The notes beneath the pieces were generated by a model. The model did not search any database, was not told the origin of the DNA, and worked only from the letters and a program-made list of their open reading frames with translations. The position numbers and the translations under genes were made by a program. A stretch of DNA of 64,000 bases, taken from Halictus rubicundus. Taxonomy: Eukaryota; Arthropoda; Insecta; Hymenoptera; Halictidae. Location of the stretch: assembly GCF_050948215.1 (NCBI RefSeq), contig NW_027488567.1, positions 1,054,001 through 1,118,000 on the forward strand, read 5' to 3'. This document shows positions 13,543 to 27,363 of the stretch, one piece after another. The stretch's first letter is position 1. Each line of letters starts with the position of its first letter.

Positions 13543-15265
13543 GAGCAGGATAGGATAGAGGATAGGATAGAGGATTGGATAGGATAGGATAGCGGATAGG
13601 ATAGGATGGAGTATAGGATAGAATTGAGGATAGGATAGGGTTGAGGATAGGATAGGAAAGAGGACACGATAGGATAGAGGATAGGATAGGATAGAGGATA
13701 GGATAGGATAGAGCAGGATAGGATAGAGGATAGGATAGAGGATAGGATAGAGGATAGGATAGAGGATTGGATAGGATAGGGGACATTATAGGATAGAGGA
13801 TAGGATAGGATAGCGGATAGGATAGGATGGAGTATAGGATAGAATTGAGGATAGGATAGGATAGAGGATAGGATACGATAGAGGATAGGGTAGAGAATAG
13901 GATAGGATAGAGGATAGGGGATTGGATCGGATACAGGATAGGAGACGGTAGAGGATTGGATAGGATAGAGGATAGGATAGGATAGAGGATATTATAGGAT
14001 AGAGGATAGGATAGGATTGATGTTAGGATAGGAAAGATTACAGGATAGGATACAGGATACGATATTATAGAGGATACGATATTATAGAGGATAGGATAGG
14101 ATAGAGGATAGGCTAGGATAGAGGATAGGATAGGATAGAGGATAGGATAGGATAGAGGTTAGGATAGGATATAGGATAGGATAGGATAGGATAGAGGATA
14201 GGATAGGATAGATGATAGGATAGGATAGAGGATTGGATAGGATAGAGGATACCATAGGATAGAGGATAGGATAGGATTGATGATAGGATAGTAAAGAGGA
14301 CAGGATAGGATACAGGATACGATATTATAGAGGATAGGATAGGATAGAGGATAGGATAGGATAGAGGATAGGATACGGATAGAGGATAGGATAGAATAGA
14401 GGATAGGATAGAGGATAGGATAGAGGATTGGATAGGATAGAGGATATTATAGGATAGAGGATAGGATAGGATAGCGGATAGGATAGTATGGAGTATACGA
14501 TTGAATTGAGGATAGGATAGGGTTGAGGATAGGATAGGATAGTGGACAGGAGAAGATAGAGGATAGGATAGGATAGAGGATAGGATAGAGAATAGGATAG
14601 GATAGAGGATAGGGGATTGGATCGGATACAGGATAGGAGACGGTAGAGGATTGGATAGGATAGAGGATAACATAGGGGATTGGATAGGATAGAGGATAGG
14701 AGACGATAGAGGATAGGATAGGATTGATGATAGGATAGGATAGATGATATTATAGGAAAGAGGATAGGATTTGATAGTGGATACGATATTATAGAGGATA
14801 GGATAGGATAGGGTATAGGATAGGATGGAGGATAGGATAGGATAGAGGATAAGATAGGATATAGGATAGGATAGGATAGAGGATAGGATAGGATAGAGGA
14901 TAGGATAGGATAGATGATTGGATAGGATAGAGGATACCAAAGGATAGAGGATAGGATAGGATTGAGGATAGGATAGGAAAGAGGACACGATAGGATATAG
15001 GATACGATATTATAGAGGATACGATATTATAGAGGATAGGATAGGATAGAGGATAGGATAGGATAGAGGATAGGATAGGATAGAGGATAGAATAGGATAG
15101 AGGATAGGATAGGACAGAGGATAGGATAGGATAGAGTATAGGATAGGATAGGATAGAGGATAGGATACGGATAGAGGATAGGATAGGATAAAGGATAGGA
15201 TAGAGGATAGGATAGAGGATAGGATAGGATAGAGGATAGGATAGGACAGAGGATAGGATAGGATA
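13543..15265 (+). repeat. Duplicated block upstream of copy 3
   Basis: Sister of 10366-12209. It is about 120 bp shorter, mostly because units are missing in its second half. Together with the three-copy block it gives a tandem period of about 3.06-3.18 kb. Confidence 0.82.
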
Positions 15266-16092
15266 GAGGATAAGATATTATAGAGGATAGGATAGGATTG
15301 AGGGTAGGATAGGAAAGAGGACAGGATAGGATACAGGGTAAGATATTATAGAGGATACGATATTATAGAGGATAGGATAGGATAGAGGATAGGATAGGAT
15401 AGAGGATAGGATGGGATAGAGGATAGGATAGGATAGATGATTGGATAGGATAGAGGATACCAAAGGATAGAGGATAGGATAGGATTGAGGATAGGATAGG
15501 AAAGAGGACAGGATAGGATACAGGATACGATATTATAGAGGATAGGACAGGATAGAGGATAGGATAGGATAGAGGATAGGATAGGATAGAGGATAGGATA
15601 GGACAGAGGATAGGATAGGATACAGGATACGATATTATAAAGGATACGATATTATAGAGGATACGATATTATAGAGGATTGGATAGGATAGAGGATAGGA
15701 TAGGATAGAGGATATTATAGGATAGAGGATAGGATAGGATTGATGTTAGGATAGGAAAGATTACAGGATAGGATACAGGATACGATATTATAGAGGATAG
15801 GATAGGATAGAGGATAGGATACGATAGAGGATAGGATAGGATAGAGGATAGGATAGGATAGAGGATAGGATAGGATATAGGATAGGATAGGATAGAGCAT
15901 AGGATAGGATAGAGGATAGGATAGGACAGAGGATAGGATAGGACAGAGGATAGAATAGGATAGAGGATAGGATAGGATAGAGGATAGGATGGGATAGAGG
16001 ATAGGATAGGATAGAGGATAGGATAGGATAGAGGATAGGATAGGATAAAGGATAGGATAGGATAGAGGATAGGATAGGATAGAGGATAGGAT
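15266..16092 (+). repeat. Three-copy block, copy 3
   Basis: Offset 3056 bp from copy 2 (GGATAAAGG at 16043). Shares CAGGGTAAG with copy 2 and has private GGATGGGATAGAGG and GGACAGGATAG changes near 15410 and 15545. Confidence 0.85.
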
Positions 16093-16132
16093 AGGACAGA
16101 GGATAGGATAGGATAGAGGATAGGATATTATA

Positions 16133-16263
16133 GAGGATAGGATAGGTTAGAGGATAACATAGGGGATTGGATAGCATAGAGCATAGGGGACGATAGAGGA
16201 CAGGATAGGTTTGATGATAGGATAGGAAAGAGGACAGGATAGGATACAGGATACGATATTATA
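16133..16263 (+). repeat. A-module 5, G allele, downstream segment deleted
   Basis: Diagnostic base G at 16188. After the module the usual run of units is missing and the sequence passes directly to GAGAATAGG units homologous to about 9.9 kb, so a deletion or crossover joint lies at about 16.27-16.29 kb. Confidence 0.88.
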
Positions 16264-16280
16264 GAGGATAGGATAGGATA

Positions 16281-16757
16281 GAGGATAGGATAGAGAATAG
16301 GATAGGATAGAGGATAGGGGATTGGATCGGATACAGGATAGGAGACGGTAGAGGATTGGATAGGATAGAGGATAGGATAGGATAGAGGATATTATAGGAT
16401 AGAGGATAGGATAGGATTGTGTTAGGATAGGAAAGATTACAGGATAGGATACAGGATACGATATTATAGAGGATACGATATTATAGAGGATAGGATAGGA
16501 TAGACGATAGGATAGGATAGAGGATAGGATAGGATAGAGGATAGGATAGGATAGAGGAGATTATAGGATAGAGGATAGGATAGGATATAGGATAGGATAG
16601 GATAGAGGATAGGATAGGATAGAGGATAGGATAGGATAGAGGATAGGATAGGATAGAGGATAGGATAGGATAGAGGATAGGATAGGACAGAGGATAGTAT
16701 AGGATAGAGGATAGAATAGGATAGAGGATAGGATAGGATAGAGGATAGGATGGGATA
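16281..16757 (+). repeat. Dispersed duplicate, right member (offset 6392)
   Basis: Carries the same GGATTGTGTTAGG (near 16417) and GAGGAGATTATAGG (16554) marks as 9.9-10.4 kb. It sits directly after A-module 5, where the joint replaces the usual downstream units. Confidence 0.85.
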
Positions 16758-17569
16758 GAGGATAGGATAGGATAGAGGATAGGATAGGATAGAGGATAGG
16801 ATAGGATAAAGGATAGGATAGGATAGAGGATAGGATAGGATAGAGGATAGGATAGGACAGAGGATAGGATAGGATAGAGGATAGGATATTATAGAGGATA
16901 GGATAGGATAGAGGATAGGATATTATAGAGGATAGGATAGGATAGAGGATAGGATAGGGTTGAGGATAGGATAGGATAGAGGATAGGATAGGATAGAGGA
17001 TAGTATAGGATAGAGGATAGGATAGGATATAGGATAGGATAGGATAGAGGATAGGATAGGATAGAGGATAAGATAGGATAGAGGATAGGATAGGATAGAG
17101 GATAGGATAGGATAGAGCAGGATAGGATAGAGGATTGGATAGGATAGAGGATTGGATAGGATAGAGGATACCATAGGATAGAGGATAGGATAGGATTGAG
17201 GATAGGATAGTAAAGAGGACAGGATGGGATACAGGATACGATATTATAGAGGATAGGATAGGATAGAGGATAGGATAGGATAGAGGATAGGATAGGATAG
17301 AGGATAGGATAGGATAGAGGATAGGATAGGATAGAGGATAGGATACGGATAGAGTATAGGATAGAATAGAGGATAGGATAGAGGATAGGATAGAGGATAG
17401 GATAGGATAGAGGATAGAGGATAGGATAGGATACAGGATAGGATAGGATAGAGGATAGGATACGATAGAGGATAGGATAGGATAGAGGATAGGATAGGAC
17501 AAAGGATAGGATAGGATAGAGGATAGGATATTATAGAGGATAGGATAGGATAGAGGATAGGGTATTATA

Positions 17570-17700
17570 GAGTATAGGATAGGTTAGAGGATAACATAGG
17601 GGATTGGATAGCATAGAGCATAGGGGACGATAGAGGACAGGATAGGTTTGATGATAGGATAGGAAAGAGGACAGGATAGGATACAGGATACGATATTATA
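17570..17700 (+). repeat. A-module 6, G allele
   Basis: Starts with GAGTATAGG (variant first unit) after a rare GGGTATTATAG word at about 17560, shared only with modules 7 and 8. Diagnostic base G at 17625; linked GACACG near 17905. Confidence 0.9.
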
Positions 17701-20700
17701 GAGGATAGGATAGGATAGAGGATAGGATAGGATAGAGGATAAGATAGGATAGAGGATAGGATAGGATAGAGGATAGGATAGGATAGAGCAGGATAGGATA
17801 GAGGATAGGATAGAGGATTGGATAGGATAGGATAGCGGATAGGATAGGATGGAGTATAGGATAGAATTGAGGATAGGATAGGGTTGAGGATAGGATAGGA
17901 AAGAGGACACGATAGGATAGAGGATAGGATAGGATAGAGGATAGGATAGGATAGAGCAGGATAGGATAGAGGATAGGATAGAGGATAGGATAGAGGATTG
18001 GATAGGATAGAGGACATTATAGGATAGAGGATAGGATAGGATAGCGGATAGGATAGGATGGAGTATAGGATAGAATTGAGGATAGGATAGGATAGAGGAT
18101 AGGATAGAGAATAGGATAGGATAGAGGATAGGGGATTGGATCGGATACAGGATAGGAGACGGTAGAGGATTGGATAGGATAGAGGATAGGATAGGATAGA
18201 GGATATTATAGGATAGAGGATAGGATAGGATTGATGTTAGGATAGGAAAGATTACAGGATAGGATACAGGATACGATATTATAGAGGATACGATATTATA
18301 GAGGATAGCATAGGATAGAGGATAGGATAGGATAGAGGATAGGATAGGATAGAGGATAGGATAGGATAGAGGATTGGATAGGATAGAGGATACCATAGGA
18401 TAGAGGATAGGATAGGATTGATGATAGGATAGTAAAGAGGGCAGGATAGGATACAGGATACGATATTATAGAGGATAGGATAGAATAGAGGATAGGATAG
18501 AGGATAGGATAGAGGATTGGATAGGATAGAGGATATTATAGGATAGAGGATAGGATAGAGGATTGGATAGGATAGAGGATATTATAGGATAGAGGATAGG
18601 ATAGGATAGCGGATAGGATAGTATGGAGTATACGATTGAATTGAGGATAGGATAAGGTTGAGGATAGGATAGGATAGTGGATAGGAGAAGATAGAGGATA
18701 GGATAGGATAGAGGATAGGATACGATAGAGGATAGGATAGAGAATAGGATAGGATAGAGGATAGGGGATTGGATCGGATACAGGATAGGAGACGGTAGAG
18801 GATTGGATAGGATAGAGGATAGGATAGAGGATAGGATAGAGGATAGGATAGAGGATTGGATAGGATAGAGGATATTAAAGGATAGAGGATAGGATAGGAT
18901 AGCGGATAGGATAGGATCGAGTATAGGATAGAATTGAGGATAGGATAGGGTTGAGGATAGGATAGGAAAGAGGACAGGATAGGATAGAGGATAGGATAGG
19001 ATAGAGGATATGATAGGATAGAGGATAGCATAGGATAGAGGATAGCATAGGATAGAGGATAGGATAGGATAGAGGATAGGAGACGATAGAGGATAGGATA
19101 GGATTGATGATAGGATAGGATAGATGATAGTATAGGAAAGAGGATAGGATATGATAGTGGATACGATATTATAGAGGATAGGATTTGATAGGGTATAGGA
19201 TAGGATGGAGGATAGGATAGGATAGAGGATAAGATAGGATAGAGTATAACATAGGGGATAGGATAGGATAGAGGATAGGAGACGATAGAGGATAGGATAG
19301 GATTGATGATAGGATAGGAAAGATTACAGGATAGGATACAGGATACGATATTATAGAGGATACGATATTATAGAGGATACGATATTATAGAGGATAGGAT
19401 AGGATAGAGGATATGATAGCTTAGAGGATAGGATAGGATAGAGGATAGGATAGGATATAGGATAGGATAGGATAGAGGATAGGATAGGATAGAGGATAGG
19501 ATAGGATAGATGATTGGATAGGATAGAGGATACCAAAGGATAGAGGATAGGATAGGATTGAGGATAGGATAGGAAAGAGGACAGGATAGGATACAGGATA
19601 CGATATTATAGAGGATACGATATTATAGAGGAGAGGATAGGATAGAGGATAGGATAGGATAGAGGATAGGATAGGATAGAGGATAGAATAGGATAGAGGA
19701 TAGGATAGGACAGAGGATAGGATAGGATAGAGGATAGGATACGGATAGAGGATAGGATACGGATAGAGGATAGGATAGGATAAAGGATAGGATAGAGGAT
19801 AGGATAGAGGATTGGATAGGATAGAGGATATTATAGGATAGAGGATAGGATAGGATAGCGGATAGGATAGTATGGAGTATACGATAGAATTGAGGATGGG
19901 ATAGGGTTGAGGATAGGATAGGAAAGAGGATAGGAGAAGATAGAGGATAGGATAGGATAGAGGATAGGATACGATAGAGGATAGGATAGAGAATAGGATA
20001 GGATAGAGGATAGGGGATTGGATCGGATATGGGATAGGAGACGGTAGAGGATTGGATAGGATAGAGGATATTATAGGATAGAGGATAGGATAGGATTGAT
20101 GATAGGATAGGAAAGATTACAGGATAGGATACAGGATACGATATTATAGAGGATACGATATTACAGAGGATAGGATAGGATAGAGGATAGGATAGGATAG
20201 AGGATAGGATAGGATAGAGGATAGGATAGGATAGAGGATAGGATAGGATAGGATAGAGGATAGGATAGGATATAGGATAGGATAGGATAGAGCATAGGAT
20301 AGGATAGAGGATAGGATAGGATAGAGGATTGGATAGGATAGAGGATACCAAAGGATAGAGGATAGGATAGGATTGAGGATAGGATAGGAAAGGGGACAGG
20401 ATAGGATACAGGATGCGATATTATAGAGGATAGGATAGGATAGAGGATAGGATAGGATAGAGGAGAGGATAGGATAGGATAGAGGATAGGATAGGATAGA
20501 GGATAGGATAGGATAGAGGATAGGATAGGACAGAGGATAGGGTAGGATAGAGGATAGGATAGGATAGAGGATAGGGTAGGATAGAGGATAGGATGGTATA
20601 CAGGATAGGATAGGATAGACGATAGGATAGGATAGAGGATAGGATAGGATAGAGGATAGGATAGGATAGAGGATAGGATAGGATAGAGGATAGGATAGGA

Positions 20701-20772
20701 TAGAGGATAGGATAGGATAGAGGATAGGATACGATAGAGGATAGGATAGAGAATAGGATAGGATAGAGGATA

Positions 20773-22560
20773 GGGGATTGGATCGGATACAGGATAGGAG
20801 ACGGTAGAGGATTGGATAGGATAGAGGATAGGATAGGATAGAGGATATTATAGGATAGAGGATAGGATAGGATTGATGTTAGGATAGGAAATATTACAGG
20901 ATAGGATACAGGATACGATATTATAGAGGATACGATATTATAGAGGATAGGATAGGATAGAGGATAGGATAGGATAGAGGATAGGATAGGATAGAGGATA
21001 GGATAGGATAGAGGATAGGATAGGATATAGGATAGGATAGGATAGAGCATAGGATAGGATAGAGGATAGGATAGGATAGAGGATTGGATAGGATAGAGGA
21101 TACCAAAGGATAGAGGATAGGATAGGAATGAGGATAGGATAGGAAAGAGGACAGGATAGGATACAGGATACGATATTATAGAGGATACTATATTATAGAG
21201 GATAGGATAGGATAGAGGATAGAATACGATAGAGGATAGGATAGGATAGAGGATAGGATAGGATAGAGGATAGGATAGGATAGAGGATAGGATAGGACAG
21301 AGGATAGGATAGGATAGAGGATAGGATAGGATAGAGTATAGGATGGTATACAGGATAGGATAGGATAGACGATAGGATAGGATAGAGGATAGGATAGGAT
21401 AGAGGATAGGATAGGATAGAGGATAGGATAGGATATAGGATAGGATAGGATAGAGCATAGGATAGGATAGAGGATAGGATAGGATAGAGGATTGGATAGG
21501 ATAGAGGATACCAAAGGATAGAGGATAGGATAGGAATGAGGATAGGATAAGAAAGAGGAGAGGATAGGATACAGGATACGATATTATAGAGGATACTATA
21601 TTATAGAGGATAGGATAGGATTGATGTTAGGATAGGAAAGATTACAGGATAGGATACAGGATACGATATTATAGAGGATACGATATTATAGAGGATAGGA
21701 TAGGATAGAGGATAGGATAGGATAGAGGATAGGATAGGATAGAGGATAGGATAGGATAGAGGATAGGATACGATAGAGGATAGGATAGAGAATAGGATAG
21801 GATAGAGGATAGGATAGGATAGAGGATAGGATAGGATAGAGGATAGGATAGGATAGAGGATAGGATACGATAGAGGATAGGATAGAGAATAGGATAGGAT
21901 AGAGGATAGGGGATTGGATCGGATACAGGATAGGAGACGGTAGAGGATTGGATAGGATATAGGATAGGATAGGATAGAGCATAGGATAGGATAGAGGATA
22001 GGATAGGATAGAGGATTGGATAGGATAGAGGATACCAAAGGATAGAGGATAGGATAGGAATGAGGATAGGATAGGAAAGAGGACAGGATAGGATACAGGA
22101 TACGATATTATAGAGGATACTATATTATAGAGGATAGGATAGGATTGATGTTAGGATAGGAAAGATTACAGGATAGGATACAGGATACGATATTATAGAG
22201 GATACGATATTATAGAGGATAGGATAGGATAGAGGATATGATAGGATAGAGGATAGGATAGGATAGAGGATAGGATAGGACAGAGGATAGGATAGGATAG
22301 AGGATAGGATAGAGGATTGGATAGGATAGGATAGCGGATAGGATAGGATGGAGTATAGGATAGAATTGAGGATAGGATAGGGTTGAGGATAGGATAGGAA
22401 AGAGGACACGATAGGATAGAGGATAGGATACGATAGAGGATAGGATAGAGAATAGGATAGGATAGAGGATAGGGGATTGGATCGGATACAGGATAGGAGA
22501 CGGTAGAGGATTGGATAGGATAGAGGATAGGATAGGATAGAGGATATTATAGGATAGAGG
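20773..22560 (+). repeat. Four-copy block, member 1
   Basis: Landmarks (GGGGATTGG at 20773, GATACTATATTATAGAGG near 21185, GGATAAGAAAGAGGAGAGG near 21545) recur near 36.0-36.4 and 39.6-40.0 kb. The offset to member 3 is exactly 18446 up to about 21.7 kb. Confidence 0.82.
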
Positions 22561-23074
22561 ATAGGATAGGATTGATGTTAGGATAGGAAAGATTACAGGA
22601 TAGGATACAGGATACGATATTATAGAGGATACGATATTATAGAGGATAGCATAGGATAGAGGATAGGATAGGATAGAGGATAGGATAGGATAGAGGATAG
22701 GATAGGATAGAGGATAGGATAGGATAGAGGTTAGGATAGGATATAGGATAGGATAGGATACAGGATAGGATAGGATAGATGATAGGATAGGATAGAGGAT
22801 TGGATAGGATAGAGGATACCATAGGATAGAGGATAGGATAGGATTGATGATAGGATAGTAAAGAGGGCAGGATAGGATACAGGATACGATATTATAGAGG
22901 ATAGGATAGAATAGAGGATAGGATAGAGGATAGGATAGAGGATTGGATAGGATAGAGGATATTATAGGATAGAGGATAGGATAGAGGATTGGATAGGATA
23001 GAGGATATTATAGGATAGAGGATAGGATAGGATAGCGGATAGGATAGTATGGAGTATACGATTGAATTGAGGAT

Positions 23075-24369
23075 AGGATAAGGTTGAGGATAGGATAGGA
23101 TAGTGGATAGGAGAAGATAGAGGATAGGATAGGATAGAGGATAGGATACGATAGAGGATAGGATAGAGAATAGGATAGGATAGAGGATAGGGGATTGGAT
23201 CGGATACAGGATAGGAGACGGTAGAGGATTGGATAGGATAGAGGATAGGATAGAGGATAGGATAGAGGATAGGATAGAGGATTGGATAGGATAGAGGATA
23301 TTAAAGGATAGAGGATAGGATAGGATAGCGGATAGGATAGGATCGAGTATAGGATAGAATTGAGGATAGGATAGGGTTGAGGATAGGATAGGAAAGAGGA
23401 CAGGATAGGATAGAGGATAGGATAGGATAGAGGATATGATAGGATAGAGGATAGCATAGGATAGAGGATAGCATAGGATAGAGGATAGGATAGGATAGAG
23501 GATAACATAGGGGATTGGATAGGATAGAGGATAGGAGACGATAGAGGATAGGATAGGATTGATGATAGGATAGGATAGATGATAGTATAGGAAAGAGGAT
23601 AGGATATGATAGTGGATACGATATTATAGAGGATAGGATTTGATAGGGTATAGGATAGGATGGAGGATAGGATAGGATAGAGGATAAGATAGGATAGAGT
23701 ATAACATAGGGGATAGGATAGGATAGAGGATAGGAGACGATAGAGGATAGGATAGGATTGATGATAGGATAGGAAAGATTACAGGATAGGATACAGGATA
23801 CGATATTATAGAGGATACGATATTATAGAGGATACGATATTATAGAGGATAGGATAGGATAGAGGATATGATAGCTTAGAGGATAGGATAGGATAGAGGA
23901 TAGGATAGGATATAGGATAGGATAGGATAGAGGATAGGATAGGATAGAGGATAGGATAGGATAGATGATTGGATAGGATAGAGGATACCAAAGGATAGAG
24001 GATAGGATAGGATTGAGGATAGGATAGGAAAGAGGACAGGATAGGATACAGGATACGATATTATAGAGGATACGATATTATAGAGGAGAGGATAGGATAG
24101 AGGATAGGATAGGATAGAGGATAGGATAGGATAGAGGATAGGATAGGATAGAGGATAGAATAGGATAGAGGATAGGATAGGACAGAGGATAGGATAGGAT
24201 AGAGGATAGGATACGGATAGAGGATAGGATACGGATAGAGGATAGGATAGGATAAAGGATAGGATAGAGGATAGGATAGAGGATTGGATAGGATAGAGGA
24301 TATTATAGGATAGAGGATAGGATAGGATAGCGGATAGGATAGTATGGAGTATACGATAGAATTGAGGAT
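23075..24369 (+). repeat. 1295-bp tandem duplication, left copy
   Basis: Every landmark recurs 1295 bp downstream: GTGGATAGGAGAAG 23101 to 24396, GGGGATTGG 23190 to 24485 and 24485 to 25780, GAGGAGAGG 24085 to 25380. The left end begins after a GAGTATACGATTGAATT unit. Confidence 0.88.
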
Positions 24370-24385
24370 AGGATAAGGTTGAGGA
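24335..24385 (+). other. Hybrid junction of an unequal crossover
   Basis: Here GAGTATACGATAGAATT is followed by GAGGATAGGATAAGGTT. Elsewhere the GATAGAATT form is followed by GGATGGGATAGGGTT (19888, 25651, 30760, 34751, 43399, 46168, 51469), and AAGGTT follows the GATTGAATT form (18635, 23061, 28370, 29520, 33505, 37520). I found the mixed combination only here, at the joint of the 1295-bp duplication. Confidence 0.8.
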
Positions 24386-25664
24386 TAGGATAGGATAGTG
24401 GATAGGAGAAGATAGAGGATAGGATAGGATAGAGGATAGGATACGATAGAGGATAGGATAGAGAATAGGATAGGATAGAGGATAGGGGATTGGATCGGAT
24501 ACAGGATAGGAGACGGTAGAGGATTGGATAGGATAGAGGATAGGATAGAGGATAGGATAGAGGATAGGATAGAGGATTGGATAGGATAGAGGATATTAAA
24601 GGATAGAGGATAGGATAGGATAGCGGATAGGATAGGATCGAGTATAGGATAGAATTGAGGATAGGATAGGGTTGAGGATAGGATAGGAAAGAGGACAGGA
24701 TAGGATAGAGGATAGGATAGGATAGAGGATATGATAGGATAGAGGATAGCATAGGATAGAGGATAGCATAGGATAGAGGATAGGATAGGATAGAGGATAA
24801 CATAGGGGATTGGATAGGATAGAGGATAGGAGACGATAGAGGATAGGATAGGATTGATGATAGGATAGGATAGATGATAGTATAGGAAAGAGGATAGGAT
24901 ATGATAGTGGATACGATATTATAGAGGATAGGATTTGATAGGGTATAGGATAGGATGGAGGATAGGATAGGATAGAGGATAAGATAGGATAGAGTATAAC
25001 ATAGGGGATAGGATAGGATAGAGGATAGGAGACGATAGAGGATAGGATAGGATTGATGATAGGATAGGAAAGATTACAGGATAGGATACAGGATACGATA
25101 TTATAGAGGATACGATATTATAGAGGATACGATATTATAGAGGATAGGATAGGATAGAGGATATGATAGCTTAGAGGATAGGATAGGATAGAGGATAGGA
25201 TAGGATATAGGATAGGATAGGATAGAGGATAGGATAGGATAGAGGATAGGATAGGATAGATGATTGGATAGGATAGAGGATACCAAAGGATAGAGGATAG
25301 GATAGGATTGAGGATAGGATAGGAAAGAGGACAGGATAGGATACAGGATACGATATTATAGAGGATACGATATTATAGAGGAGAGGATAGGATAGAGGAT
25401 AGGATAGGATAGAGGATAGGATAGGATAGAGGATAGGATAGGATAGAGGATAGAATAGGATAGAGGATAGGATAGGACAGAGGATAGGATAGGATAGAGG
25501 ATAGGATACGGATAGAGGATAGGATACGGATAGAGGATAGGATAGGATAAAGGATAGGATAGAGGATAGGATAGAGGATTGGATAGGATAGAGGATATTA
25601 TAGGATAGAGGATAGGATAGGATAGCGGATAGGATAGTATGGAGTATACGATAGAATTGAGGAT
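24370..25664 (+). repeat. 1295-bp tandem duplication, right copy
   Basis: Near-identical to the left copy. It begins in a hybrid unit series and ends in the normal GATAGAATT, GAGGATGGG, GGGTT series, as expected when one unequal exchange created the pair. Confidence 0.88.
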
Positions 25665-27232
25665 GGGATAGGGTTGAGGATAGGATAGGAAAGAGGATAG
25701 GAGAAGATAGAGGATAGGATAGGATAGAGGATAGGATACGATAGAGGATAGGATAGAGAATAGGATAGGATAGAGGATAGGGGATTGGATCGGATATGGG
25801 ATAGGAGACGGTAGAGGATTGGATAGGATAGAGGATATTATAGGATAGAGGATAGGATAGGATTGATGATAGGATAGGAAAGATTACAGGATAGGATACA
25901 GGATACGATATTATAGAGGATACGATATTATAGAGGATAGGATAGGATAGAGGATAGGATAGGATAGAGGATAGGATAGGATAGAGGATAGGATAGGATA
26001 GGATAGAGGATAGGATAGGATATAGGATAGGATAGGATAGAGCATAGGATAGGATAGAGGATAGGATAGGATAGAGGATTGGATAGGATAGAGGATACCA
26101 AAGGATAGAGGATAGGATAGGATTGAGGATAGGATAGGAAAGGGGACAGGATAGGATACAGGATGCGATATTATAGAGGATAGGATAGGATAGAGGATAG
26201 GATAGGATAGAGGAGAGGATAGGATAGGATAGAGGATAGGATAGGATAGAGGATACGATAGGATAGAGGATAGGATAGGACAGAGGATAGGGTAGGATAG
26301 AGGATAGGATAGGATAGAGGATAGGGTAGGATAGAGGATAGGATGGTATACAGGATAGGATAGGATAGACGATAGGATAGGATAGAGGATAGGATAGGAT
26401 AGAGGATAGGATAGGATAGAGGATAGGATAGGATAGAGGATAGGATAGGATAGAGGATAGGATACGATAGAGGATAGGATAGAGAATAGGATAGGATAGA
26501 GGATAGGGGATTGGATCGGATACAGGATAGGAGACGGTAGAGGATTGGATAGGATAGAGGATAGGATAGGATAGAGGATATTATAGGATAGAGGATAGGA
26601 TAGGATTGATGTTAGGATAGGAAAGATTACAGGATAGGATACAGGATACGATATTATAGAGGATACTATATTATAGAGGATAGGATAGGATAGAGGATAG
26701 AATACGATAGAGGATAGGATAGGATAGAGGATAGGATAGGATAGAGGATAGGATAGGATAGAGGATAGGATAGGATAGAGCAGGATAGGATAGAGGATTG
26801 GATAGGATAGAGGATTGGATAGGATAGAGGATACCATAGGATAGAGGATAGGATAGGATTGAGGATAGGATAGTAAAGAGGACAGGATGGGATACAGGAT
26901 ACGATATTATAGAGGATAGGATAGGATAGAGGATAGGATAGGATAGAGGATAGGATAGGATAGAGGATAGGATAGGATAGAGGATAGGATAGGATAGAGG
27001 ATAGGATACGGATAGAGGATAGGATAGAATAGAGGATAGGATAGAGGATAGGATAGAGGATAGGATAGGATAGAGGATAGAGGATAGGATAGGATACAGG
27101 ATAGGATAGGATAGAGGATAGGATACGATAGAGGATAGGATAGGATAGAGGATAGGATAGGACAAAGGATAGGATAGGATAGAGGATAGGATATTATAGA
27201 GGATAGGATAGGATAGAGGATAGGGTATTATA

Positions 27233-27363
27233 GAGTATAGGATAGGTTAGAGGATAACATAGGGGATTGGATAGCATAGAGCATAGGGGACGATAGAGGA
27301 CAGGATAGGTTTGATGATAGGATAGGAAAGAGGACAGGATAGGATACAGGATACGATATTATA
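27233..27363 (+). repeat. A-module 7, G allele
   Basis: Same GGGTATTATAGAGTATAGG entry as module 6. Diagnostic base G at 27288; linked GACACG near 27535. The run after the module is shorter than in modules 6 and 8. Confidence 0.9.

Larger units (their letters stand above)
17570..22560 (+). repeat. ~5-kb core higher-order repeat, first copy
   Basis: Landmarks match 32337-37040: A-module 17584 to 32351, GGGGATTGG 18764 to 33633, 20013 to 34882, 20773 to 35608 and 21909 to 36630 (offsets 14767, 14869, 14869, 14835, 14721). The order of cassettes is the same and indels of whole units account for the drift. Confidence 0.78.
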
